Positions 10,229 to 21,568 of a stretch of 64,000 nucleotides of DNA are shown one piece after another; position 1 is the first letter of the stretch; each line of letters begins with the position of its first letter. A program made the translations under genes and the position numbers. The stretch covers positions 1,054,001-1,118,000 of the forward strand of contig JAOVFP010000015.1 of the NCBI GenBank assembly GCA_025738555.1. Direction: 5' to 3'. This DNA comes from Cyathus striatus. Lineage: Eukaryota; Basidiomycota; Agaricomycetes; Agaricales; Nidulariaceae. The notes beneath the pieces are model-generated. The model did no database searches. It was not told where the DNA came from and saw nothing but the letters and a program-made list of their open reading frames with translations.

Positions 10229-13175
10229 TCAGTCAAGAATGGCTGCAATGGATACATACCAATGGCGTATAAGAACGTCCATCTCCCTCTCCCTCCTAAG
10301 ATGGGAAACAGTCATCCGCCCCATAGAAACCAGCTCTTTCTCATCTGCAGGCTCCTCCAACTCCGAATCCTCGTCGTCCTTATCCATGTGAATAGTCGCA
10401 ATGACTCTAAATACCCTAGATTCCCTCTTTAAGAACAAACGGGCAGGTAGAGGGATCCAGATATCGATGAACCACCCTTGTGAGTCGACTTCTGATAGGG
10501 GAAGCTCTTTGTATACGGTGGTGGCTTCGGAGGAGGATGTTACACCCTCGAGATCGTCTGAAGATAAAGGGGTACCTATACGTGCTAGTATAATCTTCAA
10601 ATTTTCAGGGATAAAGTCGGTATAATGCCACTTGGGATCGATCACAATTCCGTGTGACATTGAGAGTGCTCCATTATTGCCTTTATTTTCATTTATGGTG
10701 GACCCCACATACGTCGTCGTGAATTCGCCACTAGGTTCAGATACATCATCTGGCGCGCTAAGGAAGGTAAAGCTGGGATTCGTAATGGAGCTGCATTTGA
10801 TATCGATGACGGAGATGCTTCCCTCGGGCGAGGCGAGATGCTTTGAACTATATTCCTTAGACTTCCTCGGGAGGAGATAAAGCTTTCCCCGACAAACGAG
10901 GAAGCCACTGATGATTAGGAGTAAGGGTTAGCGAAAAAAACCAAACATATGGGAAATGATAAGGGAAGAAAACTTACTCGTCTTCTATATCCCAAAACTC
11001 GAAATGCGGCCCTTTGTCAAATACAACATACAAACTCAGGTCTTCCGCACCGAGATGGATGAGCCTATCTACGTCCCTCTTCCCATCTGCTTCCAATACG
11101 AGCGGCCCCGTCCCCATCCTTGGCGCTTGTCTTTCAATCTCGATTCTCTCTGCGGATGCGGTCCGTTTGCCGGTTATCTCGAGTGGGCGAACAAAATGAG
11201 ATGTCCGTGGATCTACAGTCTTTGAATCCAGGCGATGTTTTCGTACCTTCTCATCTTGTGCCGAGGAGGATGAGGATGCACTGGATGCCTCACTCGAAGA
11301 AATGTTGGAGTTCAATGTCCTCAGGGGTGAAGCTGGCGCATTGGCATCGTGATGAGACAGCGAAGACCTGATCTCGGAAATCGGAAAATTTGACGTGGAA
11401 TTTAGATCAGGCAATCCCGAGGTAGGAATTAACCTAGCCAACGCGGAGGTAGAGCCTGGATGAGACAGAGGCAAAAGCCACGAAGGCAATGCAGCATCCT
11501 CGAACCGCGTCGTCGTCGTTGTTTGGGTAGGCACTGATACAGACTTGAAAACCTCTTCTATGGAGGTGGCGTCTCCGTTCTCTTTGTCGAGGCTGAATAG
11601 TCCTGTGAGTCCGATAGTTGTTCCTAGATACCGTAGTTCCTGGTCTTTGGCTTGGGATTTGGCGTCCTCGTTGTTACTTTCCTTGCTCTTGCCCTTGCCC
11701 TTACCTTTGTCGGAAGTATGCGTAGGCTTGGGATTCGGAGTCCGTAAATGGCCAGCGATTGAGTGCGCAGAAGAGGTGAAAGTGAGGGGGATAGAAGTAG
11801 TGGGTGTGGTGGCAGAGGAAGACGTAGAATCGAACCCTGTATCACTCCCCTCTCGCAATTTATCCCAATCCACCTCCCTTCGATGACCCTTATCAGATTC
11901 CCTATCACCCTCTACAACACCCACGTTCTCAGTCCCTTCATCCCAGTCAAAAGCGGTAGCCGAAAACGAACGGGAGACCGTCCCGTGTCCAGAAGTTTCG
12001 AAGGAGCTCGTATTTTCTTGACGCGGATGACGTCTATTGGACGAAGAGGATGGTGAGATGGGGATAGGAATAGGAGTTGATGGGATCAGGGATATGTCTG
12101 GGTGGAGGCTGGAGCTTGACGCTGACGCTGATGCTGATGGTTTGTCGGAAGTGCTGTTGCGAGTACCTCTTGACGAGTTCCGCGGAGGAGGGATTGGGAT
12201 GGGCAATGTGGGTGGTGGTAGTGGCGGCGGTATACATGACGAAGAGGCGAAGGACAATTGGCGAAGAGTGTACGTTGAAGTAGGGGCGGTGGACGAGGAG
12301 AATGACGCAGGACGCAAGGAGTACGTCGAGGAAGCGGTGGCGGTGGAAGAGGAGGATGAGAATGCAGGATTCATGCTAATCGTTGAACTCGACAATGACT
12401 TTGATCTAGTTTTCGCTGCTAACGGACGAAGCCTATCTCGTAGTTTGCTTGCAGCAGAAGAAAGCGCTTCGCTTGAAAACCCAATTCCCCTCTCCATCCC
12501 TGCCGTCGTCCTATTCGCCCCACTAGAATCCATATCCATAGTCAACCTATGTGGCATTGTCTTCGAGGGACGAGATTGATATTCAGACCTAGTAGAAGGG
12601 GTAGCGGCAGAGAAAGGAAGAGATGGAGGAGCAAGAATATGAGTATGTCTGTCCACATGAATCGTCTCCAGCGAAGGCGCTGTCCTTTGTCTCGTTCGAG
12701 GATATTCGCGGGGCACCGAGTCGTCTCCATACACATCGGATTCGGATGGATATGTGCGTTTGGTGCCGCTGCGTCTTGACGGGCCTGAAGACGATCCTGA
12801 GTCTGAGCTGAAAGTCGCACTCGGTGTTGCTGCTGCTGACTTTGCCTTGGTTGGTGATACAGGATTAGGCCAGGATATAAATGCGGAATGAAATAATGAC
12901 GAAAACGAGGGACGATTGGTTGTGGATTGTAAGCTGGTTTGGGATTGCCCGGCATTATGGACTCGTTTTGGTATACCCGTGGTTTTAGGAAGTGGACGTG
13001 ACGCTCTGATAATAGGCTTGGTAGATCCTTTGCCTTTCCTGGGCGGTTGGGAAGCCGAAGTCGATGACGAAGGCAGAGGTAAAGGTAAACTGGTCGAAGA
13101 TGCCGGGGCGGTAGATTTAGGGTGTTGATAGCGGTTCTCTGTGGGTACCTCTGCGGCTGCGTTGCCCCGGGCCAT
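10229..13175 (-). CDS. Serine-rich 958-residue protein, two exons
   Basis: Exon 1 (13175-10978) begins MARGNAAAEVPTENRYQ. The intron (10977-10908, 70 nt) has GTAAGT, a CTAAC branch site and CAG. Exon 2 (10907-10229) continues in frame, joining WDIEDE to DGFLVCRGKLYLL. Unspliced, exon 1 would stop at once inside the donor, so the intron is well supported. Residues 1-600 are low-complexity Ser/Thr/Pro with basic patches and probably disordered. The C-terminal 250 residues look folded (SLYVVFDKGPHFEFWD; GWFIDIWIPLPARLFLKRES; VFRVIATIHMDKDDED). No family was recognised. A second donor, GTATGT at about 10260, could splice out the last residues; in the duplicate at 20.6 kb the following sequence is open, but here a stop follows soon. 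Function unknown; the composition would suit a regulatory or signalling protein. Confidence 0.75.
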
Positions 13176-14532
13176 TAAGCGTGATAATAAGTGGAAGGAG
13201 GAATATTAACGAACCTTATGCCATATTTATATCATGCAAATCATGTAAAGCAGGTCCAAGAGTGCTTGAAGGTGAAGAGGCCACCGGTTGCGTAGGTCAG
13301 ACCCGTTTGAAACGCAAAGACGAAGCCCATGAAAGGAGACAACAATGAGACAATTATTGAACGATCTCGTAGCCAAGGGCAACAGATATGTGTTGGCATA
13401 GCGAGGCTTCATTAGATGAAATTTCATTGAAAAAGACTCAGAACATAAATCGCCATATGAAGCCTGAAAAAGAGAAGGCTGGAGAAAGGAAGCGAGAGTG
13501 ATGGCAAACAGTGACCGTTCTTTGCCTTCATTAAGTCTTTATTTTTTCTTTATTTTTTCGATTCTGTCTTTCGAAATCGTCTAGCCCATATGAATTACTG
13601 AGTAAGAACGATGGTGGATGCCTCGTCGCCGCAGTGGACGACGACTTGACGACCAAAGCAAAAGTGGATGTCACGCTCGTTGAGTCTGTCACGGTCATGT
13701 GTTTGTGACGATCGGACCTCGGACCGTGGCTTCCAATTGACAAAGCCGGAATCCGAAATCGGAATGCAACTTGATTCTTCCTCAGTCCTAATACATTTGT
13801 TATCCATTTTCTGTGCTCATCCCAGCCTCCGGGACCACGATAACTGCTGCTCTAATGCCGTTGGAGGCTCCAGGTGCCTCTGCTGTACCCAGAGTTGCTT
13901 TTAATCTGTAACTGTCAAGCGCAATCTTTATCATGTCGGTGAGCTGTCGTCAAGAGGCTGTCGTGATTGTCTGGCACTTGTCTAGCTATACTAATTACCG
14001 TCGAGACGTCGAAGGCTGATCTTTACCAATAACAGTAGTCCTATGTAAGCCAGAACGACACAAAATTAGAATGATGAATGATCTTCAAATTATTCTGAGA
14101 CCACTGGTTAGAGGCCTCAGGTAGCCTGCTAGCCACAGTGGTAGGCATATTTGCCGCCTTAGGCTGGGCTGCTGTTGCTATCTTGGATTCAAACGGGAAA
14201 ACTGAAGATTTAAGGCTGCCTTGCGCGAACCTGGAATAGGAAGTGGTACTATATGGGTGAATTTGGATATCACTGGGGGCAGCTTGCCGTAAGTCAGACG
14301 GCTTTCTCCATGATAGTATGATACCCACAAAAGCTGATGATTTCCTATCCCTATCTCCACCTCTATGAACTTGCGTAGTAAGTGCATGAAAAAATTTTTT
14401 ACTAGATCAACATAGCATAATGTACGTACGTTCTACGTCATTACTACGTCCATGATAATTGCGAGATAACTGACAAACAATTGAGATAGATCAGTATTAC
14501 CCACGGATATGCGTCCACGACATTTATGTCAA
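13176..14532. other. Intergenic upstream of the serine-rich gene
   Basis: The part next to 13175 is the presumed promoter and 5' leader. It holds pyrimidine/purine tracts but no confident TATA box. Frames further right are short and unrelated to any family known to me. Nothing else could be supported up to the tRNA gene. Confidence 0.4.
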
Positions 14533-14636
14533 GGCGAGATGGCCGAGCGGTCTAAGGCGCCAGACTAAGGATCAGGGCAGTCGCTGTCCACTCTATCTGG
14601 TCTTTCGGGGCGTGGGTTCGAATCCCACTCTCGTCA
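14533..14636 (+). tRNA. tRNA-Leu (anticodon AAG) with 24-nt intron
   Basis: The acceptor stem GGCGAGA pairs with TCTCGTC (one G-T pair) and the discriminator is A. The D-arm/A box is TGGCCGAGCGG. The anticodon stem CCAGA/TCTGG encloses loop CTAAGGA, giving anticodon AAG. The intron occupies 14571-14594, one base 3' of the anticodon, the usual eukaryotic position. A long variable arm (class II) and T-arm GTGGG-TTCGAAT-CCCAC follow, with B box GGTTCGAATCC at 14615-14625. A TTTT stretch at 14642-14645 serves as the Pol III terminator. All internal promoter elements look intact, so the gene should be functional. Confidence 0.93.
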
Positions 14637-14641
14637 CTATC

Positions 14642-14645
14642 TTTT
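14642..14645 (+). terminator. RNA polymerase III terminator of tRNA-Leu
   Basis: A run of four T on the coding strand starts six bases after the discriminator base of the tRNA gene, the usual signal for Pol III release. Confidence 0.75.
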
Positions 14646-15439
14646 AAGCAATGAAGACGTTTTTATGTCTTATTTTTATTGAACAGTGAGTGAATCTTAT
14701 TAAATCCTTCGTGCCTATAGTAGCCTTTTCTAGCTGGTCAAAGACGGTTCGGCTTCCGGACTTGCAGCTTGCCTAAGGAGCCAGTAAGTAGTACCCGCAG
14801 GCACGTGAGATCTTCAGCAAGCACCGCGGGCGCTTACGCCGATATGAGCTCGAAGCCTCGAACCACACCTACCAACTAGCTCAACGCCTTACCTAGCGAT
14901 GACACTAACCCTCGAGATTCTCTGGACTGTCCTCTCCAACCTTATCTTCCTCCTCAAGGCCTTAATGTCCATAGTTATAGAAGACAGTGTGTGCAATGCG
15001 CGCTATCGCGTTCTTCTCAAGCTTCTCTCGCAGAAGTTGGGATTGGCATGGTTGGATGTTATGTTTGTGTAGGTTGATCCGTAGATACTTGAGATTTGGG
15101 AAGACTTGAAGAAGTTGGAGCATGTGGAGCAGGCATTCTGCCTGTACCGTAAAATCGGCCTCGTGTCGGTTTTTAATAGTTCACTCATTTACATGTTTCT
15201 GTACCTATTTAAGTACAGTACTCGACATTCTTTGAATACAGGTTCCTTTCCCCCCCTTCTCACATTCTCAACGAACCTCACTAGGACCTGAGGATAGACG
15301 GATGTGCTATCCGCTCGCAAGTTCTTTGTTCAAGAACTTCCTTCAACCGGAAATCTTCTTCCACAAGCACAAGTAGATGGTCGATGGTGCGAGGAAGGCG
15401 TGAGTGGACTCGAAATTCCCGGTTTGCTTCCCCTAATTC
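14646..15439. other. Intergenic, no gene recognised
   Basis: Short frames on both strands have no family resemblance. The stretch 14850-15120 has coding-like composition (leucine-rich in one plus frame) but carries stops and no start; it may be the upstream part of the remnant that follows. Confidence 0.35.
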
Positions 15440-16150
15440 CATATTCTATACAGGTGGTAGGCTAGCAATAAGGCTCTCAGCAAGTCTCCTAGCACCTGTG
15501 ATTGGCGCCAGCTCGCAGACGCTCTAACAACTGTAGACGTATGGTGTTCCCCAGTGGCACAACAGGAGCACCTGTTATTACTACGGGGGGGAGTATTAAC
15601 AGGGAGTAGTATCAAGACAAATGGAACGACGAACCGAACGCTCGTTAGTTTTGTGTAGACTGCGCCTGGGTATGTTGTTGTATTCCTTCCTCTCCTCGTA
15701 CATTCAGGCTTCATTTTATAACCCAACCCGCCGACACGTACCCAGATGATCCCAATATCAGGAATGTGTTCAGCGTGCCCGGAAGCGTCCCGAGTATCTT
15801 CATGGGTGAGGTCTTGAGGTGTTATTGCACATTGGACTGGCAGTGTATGAGTGAATTACAGTAGCCTATCAGGATTCAGTACACCCTCCCTTGCTCCCCT
15901 CTCCTCACATAACCTAACAATGAGCTAGGATACGACAACCCACGGAACAACACCTTCGATCATGCAGTTTCAAACGGTAATTGATGCATCAGCTACTGTA
16001 TATTTGGAAGAACCAAAATCTTTTACTCGAATCGCTTTCTCGCATGTCGCGGCCTCTCCCGCAGGGACTGCTACAACAGGTGAGCTACTGTGATCCTACA
16101 TGTACATATCTGTATATCTGTACAGGCAATTAACGTGATAGAATCAGTAG
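15440..16150 (+). pseudogene. Unidentified gene remnant, copy B of the duplicated pair
   Basis: Homologous piecewise to 3690-4350 and 5526-5690. Readable pieces include DDPNIRNVFSVPGSVPS near 15745, ending at a GTGAGG donor, and GYDNPRNNTFDHAVSNG near 15930-15980, after a TAG acceptor. Other exons contain stops. The gene is arranged convergently with the F-box-like gene at 16202-17335, as in the first duplicate. Family not recognised. Confidence 0.5.
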
Positions 16151-16201
16151 CTTTCAATGGAACTAAAGTATTTCTGTCAGCATATACTAGCACGCCTGAC
16201 T

Positions 16202-17335
16202 TCACGCTTTCGAGTTGGGTTTCTTCTCCCTCTTCGACGTTACAGGTTTACTTGATGAAGTTTGTATTATGGCAGCCTTAAGCATAGATATGAATGCATT
16301 CCTCACAGGAACCAACATTGTTCGTCTTTTAGGTTTTGGCGGACTAGCGTTGATGGTTGCTTTCTTCAGCTTTCTGACCACCTCTCTTATGTCCCTGTTT
16401 CCCTTTCTTGTCAACAAGAAAATAATGTGTGCGATTCTATAGTCCGATGTGATGCGATTACGTGCAATGGTGACATCACACAGTAATAAAAACCCCTGCA
16501 TAGTTTTTTTTACAACATTTTGATAGTCCATTGAGTTTCCTTGAGTTATAATTTTAATAAAAATGTTCAATTCTTGTCTGAGTTTTAGCCTTTCGCTTAT
16601 GTCGTGCGTGTAATCTTGAAAGTTTGTTATGTTCTGAATGGTAATGCTGCGTAGTTGAGTCGGAGGACGTTTAATATGATGACCATTGCAAGAAATCATG
16701 GCAACGTTAGGAAACAGATGTCCTAATACATCCCATGTCAAGTTTGCATCGTCCATGCCTTCTATGTCGAGATGTTTGATAGATGCTACGCCTTCCGATG
16801 TCCAGTCATCTCTCCAATGTCTCAGGCGCTTGTATACCGGTTTATATCTCGTTTTTACAAATCCCAAATGAAGAGAATTGATATGTGGAGGGATAGAATC
16901 CAGCCATGACCAGAGGCCCTCTGGTCCCATGTAACGAATGCTAATATCTTCATAGAAAACATGGCGAAGATTTGGATAGCTTGATGCTGAAAAGTTACTC
17001 CAGACGTATGATGGTATAATCTCTCTTCCATAGAGACCGAAATAGAAGGTTATACTGCGGCATAAATCTTTTGACACAACATCTTGACTGTTATATTTTG
17101 GACTTGTTGTGGCCATATACCACCTGTACATCTTGAACGATGTAAGATGATAGTCTCGGCATGCACATAAAAGTAAAATTTCCCTCCAATGATTGTTTAC
17201 GAGTGATGCAGACAATCTGAAGTTGATTCTTTCTTGTCGAGATAAACGCGAATTCCATAAAGTAGAGATAATTGTTTCCTGTAACTCGGGAAGAAGTTTG
17301 GCCCTTCGAAGGGCCACGTTTAGGTTTTGAAACAT
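16202..17335 (-). CDS. F-box-like protein, family copy 3 (intact)
   Basis: A single-exon frame of 377 codons begins MFQNLNVALRRAKLLPELQ. The F-box-like segment covers residues about 12-52 (LLPELQETIISTLWN ... LVNNHWREIL). Diverged repeats follow, with the family lines GPEGLWSWLDSIPPHINSLH and KHLDIEGMDDANLTWDVLG, which resemble leucine-rich-repeat strands. The last 60 residues are lysine-rich (KPKRRTM, TSKREKKPNSKA) and may act as a nuclear localisation signal. Likely role by family: substrate receptor of an SCF ubiquitin ligase; target unknown. It is the longest-tailed member and a good reference for the broken copy at 5705-6818. No frame lesion is visible. Confidence 0.8.
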   Translation of the reverse strand: MFQNLNVALRRAKLLPELQETIISTLWNSRLSRQERINFRLSASLVNNHWREILLLCACRDYHLTSFKMYRWYMATTSPKYNSQDVVSKDLCRSITFYFGLYGREIIPSYVWSNFSASSYPNLRHVFYEDISIRYMGPEGLWSWLDSIPPHINSLHLGFVKTRYKPVYKRLRHWRDDWTSEGVASIKHLDIEGMDDANLTWDVLGHLFPNVAMISCNGHHIKRPPTQLRSITIQNITNFQDYTHDISERLKLRQELNIFIKIITQGNSMDYQNVVKKTMQGFLLLCDVTIARNRITSDYRIAHIIFLLTRKGNRDIREVVRKLKKATINASPPKPKRRTMLVPVRNAFISMLKAAIIQTSSSKPVTSKREKKPNSKA

Positions 17336-17348
17336 GTGGTAGCGGTAG

Positions 17349-17416
17349 TAGGCCTGAACGTTAGTACATATGAGTAGATTATTACTTTCAAGAGAAAAAA
17401 TGCTCTTATGTAGATG
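17349..17416 (-). promoter_or_regulatory. Conserved upstream block of F-box-like genes
   Basis: Read on the minus strand: ACATAAGAGCATTTTTTCTC, TTGAAAGTAATAATC, then CATATGTACTAACGTTCAGG, ending about 17 bases before the ATG at 17335. The order and spacing match the blocks before copies 2 and 4. TACTAAC followed by CAG also resembles an intron branch site and acceptor, so a 5' leader intron is an alternative reading. Confidence 0.5.
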
Positions 17417-17844
17417 GTGACGATTGAGTTAATAATTGTCTTTTGGTTCTATGATGTAACTCACTGAAATAATTGATTAAATCAATGTATATATTTAATC
17501 GTTCAAAACCAATTCAAAACGTTCAATTGGCAGTGGTGTGTATGGTGCCAGCGGTTGAGCGAGCATGGGGAACACGGTATGGTCCTAATCTGAGGTTCAG
17601 TGTTCTACTTTTACGTCATGTTCTTAAAATTCTATTCTCTTCATCTTGGAGTAAATTCAAGTTAAGGACCTAAATTTACACCGGAGGTCTAACTCTCGCA
17701 CTACATAGGTACGTTCCAAGAAAGGCTCTGTTGTTCGAACAAGGAATCCGGTCTTATCATGGTGCTTCCATTACTGACAATCGATCCGGAACCAAGCCCT
17801 TCAACGCGTAATTCAACGCCTCCTTCCCATCTCGCCTACGCGGC
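17417..17844. other. Intergenic upstream of F-box copy 3
   Basis: Contains a stretch shared with the upstream regions of the other F-box copies (TTCAATTGGCAG near 17521, similar lines near 6985 and 27977). Nothing else recognised. Confidence 0.4.
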
Positions 17845-18420
17845 GACGCCTACTATCCCCACTAGCAAGCTCCAATGTCAACCGACACGCAGTACCCAAC
17901 ATGAACGGCGAGACGAGGTGCTCCGTTCTTCAATTCACATCTCTCGTCGAGTCTTAGGGTAGGAAGACGAGTCCAGGTGTTTTGCTGGGAGAAGTGAAGA
18001 GGGGGGCGGTCGTCGACGGGTGGGTAACACGGAGAGGGATCCTGGATGTGTAATGGGAGGCGTTGACATAGTGCTGCTTCCAGAGGGTGTGTTAGCACGA
18101 TGGGTACTGCAGAAGTGATGGAGACGTGCGTCCATGGTACTCAACTGTGCATCGCATTCATGTTCTGCCTATAGACACTGCTCAAACGTCAGTAAGTTAC
18201 AACAAAGAAAAAAAAGATATACCATCCAACCTTCTTTCCCTCAAAAGCAAATAGATAGCCGTAATCCCCTGACAATCATCACCGCCTCGCACCCGTGGCC
18301 CTCTTCGCCCTTCCGGCAACCTCGTCATCCACATCCTTGGCTGTTGCTAGGCCCTTGATAATCTTGAAAGTGGAGTAGGCAGGTATGAAGGCGAAGTACT
18401 GGGGGTGCGGCCAACCACGG
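17845..18420 (-). pseudogene. Snf1/AMPK-alpha 3' half, degenerate fragment (minus strand)
   Basis: The stretch at 17865-17960 is the reverse complement of the C-terminal tail region seen at 8590-8650. Bases 18075-18180 match the small exon plus GTACGT donor, and 18340-18385 match the post-kinase linker (CTTGATAATCTTGAAAGTGG). The order is that of the parent gene read on the minus strand. The middle part is strongly eroded and no frame is open through it. Confidence 0.6.
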
Positions 18421-18900
18421 GACTATGAGCTAGGGGAGGACTGGAGGGTGATCTAAAAGGAGGATTTCGCCTTCGTAAGTTGTTGCTTGAGGGGAACAGA
18501 GAGACATCATACCACTATGCGATTGTCACCACCAAAAGATGGTACTATGAAACACCCTTCGTCTCCGAAGATTGTTAAGAGCCTAGGATGTTTGAACCTA
18601 CACCACCACCTTCCTTCCCTTCCCCCCCCCCATGCCTACCACCACCCCTTTTCTAAATTCAGGTCACGTCCATTGCCGAGTCATAGTGTGAGTGGACCCG
18701 AACTACGAAGTTCTACTTCTCTCGAGGTATAGGCGGGAAGAGGAGGTCGTCGGGGGATCGGGGCACAGTCCTGGGAAAGGGGGAAGGAGACCTAAGAGGA
18801 TATTTTCGTCTCCGTAAGTTGTTGCTTGAAGGGAACAGAGAGGCATCACACGACTATGCGATTGTCAGCACCAAAGATAGTGCTATAAAGGTGAGGGTGA
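18421..18900. repeat. Pair of about 100-bp direct repeats
   Basis: About 18455-18550 and 18795-18895 share GTAAGTTGTTGCTTGA, GGGAACAGAGAG and CTATGCGATTGTCA in the same order. They adjoin the Snf1 remnants and contain text similar to its ACTATGTGGCTGTCAG line near 36030, so they are probably further eroded units of the same array. Confidence 0.5.
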
Positions 18901-19490
18901 CGTACGTCCATAGCATAGTAGCCAACACTGTAGGTAGGCATTGTCCAATCATTAGTAAGTTAGAAGTTAGTATAAGTTGAACTTATGACATACTATGATC
19001 GTCTAGTGTCTTGATACTGTTATCTCTCCCCAACCCGAAGAACCATTGATGGGTTTGTTGTGTAATCCCTCTCAATCTATGGACTTGAGTATAATTAGCG
19101 AGAGATGACTATCGTTGTATGTTTCAGGCAGCGGGCAGTCGCCAGCCAGCCGCGAGAGGCCGGGTACCGGGAAGTTGAAGGAACCAACGAGTCTACACTA
19201 TTGCTGTGACGTCACGCGTTCAAAATTGATTGAGTTTGTTTAGTGTTCTTTGCATTGATCAGGGCTGTCGGCTTTACATGCAAACAAACGGCTGCTGTTT
19301 TCGAACCTTTGCCTCGCCTAGTAACTCGACCTCAACGTTGCCTATGTAACTTTGGCCTTCGGGCTCCAATCATGCGTCAATTTCACTCTTCCTGGTAGGC
19401 CCTCCCTTCAAGAATTACTTTTTAGTGTTCTGTATGATCCCACTGTCGCACAAGACCACAAAGAATGGAAGCTAGTATGAGGATTTGTTG
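18901..19490. other. Unassigned stretch
   Basis: No frame or family is recognised. Bases about 19325-19390 weakly resemble 34055-34120 (shared order of TCAACSTCAA and CATGCGYCAATT), hinting at an old duplicate. Confidence 0.3.
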
Positions 19491-19870
19491 ACTCGCACCA
19501 GCCGTATCGTCGAAAAACTACGATTAAAATATGGTCATGATAAAATTCAAGTATGTCGTCACTAACTGTACTTTATATCTACTAAATCCGATTAAATAGT
19601 TTAAATTCATATTTGATTCTGGCATCAGTTAAACTTCCTCCACAGTCACTGCTACTTATCCAGTTGTTACTGCCTTTAGACATTGGCATTAATATTGGAA
19701 GCTCGTGTGGGAGTTGCACAAGCTACTGGGCATATTGATAACGAATGATGGTAGCATCAACCCTTTTCAGAAAAGAGCCGAGATCTTGATAGTGCTACAT
19801 ATGAACGTACGTCGCCTTCCAAGTTCCTTTCACTGTACCATGCTGCTATCGATGTCAATCATCTAGCCAT
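19491..19870 (+). repeat. Dispersed repeat R, single copy
   Basis: Matches, in inverse orientation, two tandem units at 29609-29950 and 29951-30240. Shared lines include TCTACTAAATCCGATTAAAT, GGAAGCTCGTGTGGGAGTTG and CTTTTCAGAAAAGAGCCGAG. Similarity is high over about 300 bases. No terminal repeats or coding potential were seen, so its origin is open. Confidence 0.7.
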
Positions 19871-20394
19871 GAAATATCTTGTCCCACCTTTATTCGTCTC
19901 ACGTACTTGCCACCAAACACGTTCTATGCAGATTCCAATGCTTCTCCGCCTTCCAACCGCTACCCATCCCTAGATACTCTCATCTTCTCGGTCCTCAATT
20001 CGTCCTTAAAGGCCTCCTTTCGGCTTGTCCCTCGAATAATTCACGATTGCCTTTGATTGAGGTGAACGCTGAGCGCTGATGGGTGACGGATGCAATTCCC
20101 CTCGAAAATACATCCTGTGTATGAGGCATAGGTTTTGCAGACGCGCCTGCGATTGATTTGTTGGTCAGGTCCATTTAAGCGAAGGTACAGGTACGTACCG
20201 CGAACATCATTAAATAGATGCCGACTCTCAATTAACTACCACCGATTTAAGGTCGGAGTGATACACGTGTTAGAATCAGTACTAAGAGAGTGTTTATGAG
20301 ACGGAGGAATTGGATGAAGGACGACACAGAGGATATAGGGAGCTGGAGACGGGAAGGGTAAATAAAGAGGCAGGAAATTCTAGCACGTACAAGT

Positions 20395-20800
20395 ACCCCT
20401 TATCTTCAGCCGATCTCGAGACTCGTAACATCCTCCTCCGAATGCACCACCGCATTCAAAGATCTCTATCAGGAATCGAGGATATTTCGACTATTCAAAT
20501 GGTCAAGGACGATGAGGAATTGGAATTGGAATTGAAGGGGCCTGCGGATGAGAAAGAGTTGGTTTCTATCGGGCGAATAACTGTTTCGCGTCTTAGGAGG
20601 GGGAGGAAGATGGACGTTCTTATACTTCGCTGGTGTGTACCCATCGCAGCCATTCCGGCGATTGATCGGTCTAGTGAACGCGTTTAGTCGACAATTGATG
20701 GCTTTACCACGTTCTAGAAAGGCTTTCATGGACCTAACCAGCTCCTTGTTCTCGACGGATGTAATCGCTCAGTTGGCCAATACTTGTACAGAGGTCCTCT
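20395..20800 (+). pseudogene. Degenerate copy of the 3' end of the serine-rich gene
   Basis: Homologous to the minus strand of 10125-10570, the last 110 codons of the 958-residue gene plus its 3' flank. The clearest line, PADEKELVSIGRITVSRLRR, parallels PADEKELVSMGRMTVSHLRR. An internal block (the SEVDSQGWFIDIWIPLP part) is deleted, and the 5' portion (about 20395-20470) is joined directly to the 3' portion. Homology continues past the stop: the candidate intron GTGTGT...TTTAG and the following open sequence RQLMALPRSRKAF have counterparts near 10200. No promoter or first exon is present, so it is a fragment. It marks one end of a duplication between the two loci. Confidence 0.75.
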
Positions 20801-21568
20801 ATCACACTTCCCATTCGCAACATATCCACTGTATGGTGGTCGTCAAAAGCACCCAGCGGCCAACCCGTCATAGATATTCTAAGAACTAATCCCAACCGGA
20901 TTACTATACCAATATATATACCGCCTGGCGATTGCTTTTATGACCAATGAACTCATCGTGATGGAAAGTATTAATCTAAACTATGTACCCCGTAAGGGAA
21001 TTCGTGTGCGAATAATAGACAATGCTGATGAAAATTTTTAAGTATCTTAGCGTCAGTAAACTATCTGCAGATGGTAAGCTCTAAGGACGGGTAGTATGCA
21101 AATTTAAAGCTATGCTGAGCCTGTAGATCAGAGGCTAGCGCTGGCGGCGCTTCCATGCGCCGTGTCAGTAGTATATCCGCACAATTATGTCATCCATGTC
21201 ATCCATGAAGTATATAGTAACTAAAATAAACAATATGGCAGAGACTCTATGAATATGCTTTGGGTCGCCTAGAATATCGTAACAAATAGTAGGTAAAAGG
21301 AGTAGAGAGAAAATAGTCCACGCTCTTGACATAACAAGTCAGCGGAGCGGGTATAAAATAAAAAGAAATAAAAAGGAGTACGCGAATATCGTAATAATAA
21401 AAATATGTCCATGCTCTTGACATAACAAGTCAGCGGAGCGGGTATAAATGAAAAGGAATAAAAATAGAGTACATGAACACCGCGAATGTCGTAAAAAAAA
21501 TATGACCATGCCATAAAACAAAAGAGATATAAAAAAACACTATTGGTCCCCTCTTGGAAGGACATAAC
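20801..21568. other. Intergenic with a short tandem repeat
   Basis: The region is A+T-rich. It holds the tandem repeat at about 21309-21530 and is otherwise unassigned. The 3' flank of the seven-exon gene lies at its right end. Confidence 0.45.
21309..21530. repeat. Tandem repeat, unit about 100 bp
   Basis: The line CTCTTGACATAACAAGTCAG followed by CGGAGCGGGTATAAA occurs at about 21324 and again at about 21414. Each copy is followed by similar A-rich text with GAGTAC and CGCGAAT.TCGTAA, and a partial third unit follows. Purine-rich on the plus strand. Confidence 0.7.

Noticed and set aside
12037..12579. Plus-strand frame of 180 codons inside the serine-rich gene
   Set aside because: It is the complement of low-complexity Ser/Pro codons of the minus-strand gene and has no start context or splice support of its own.
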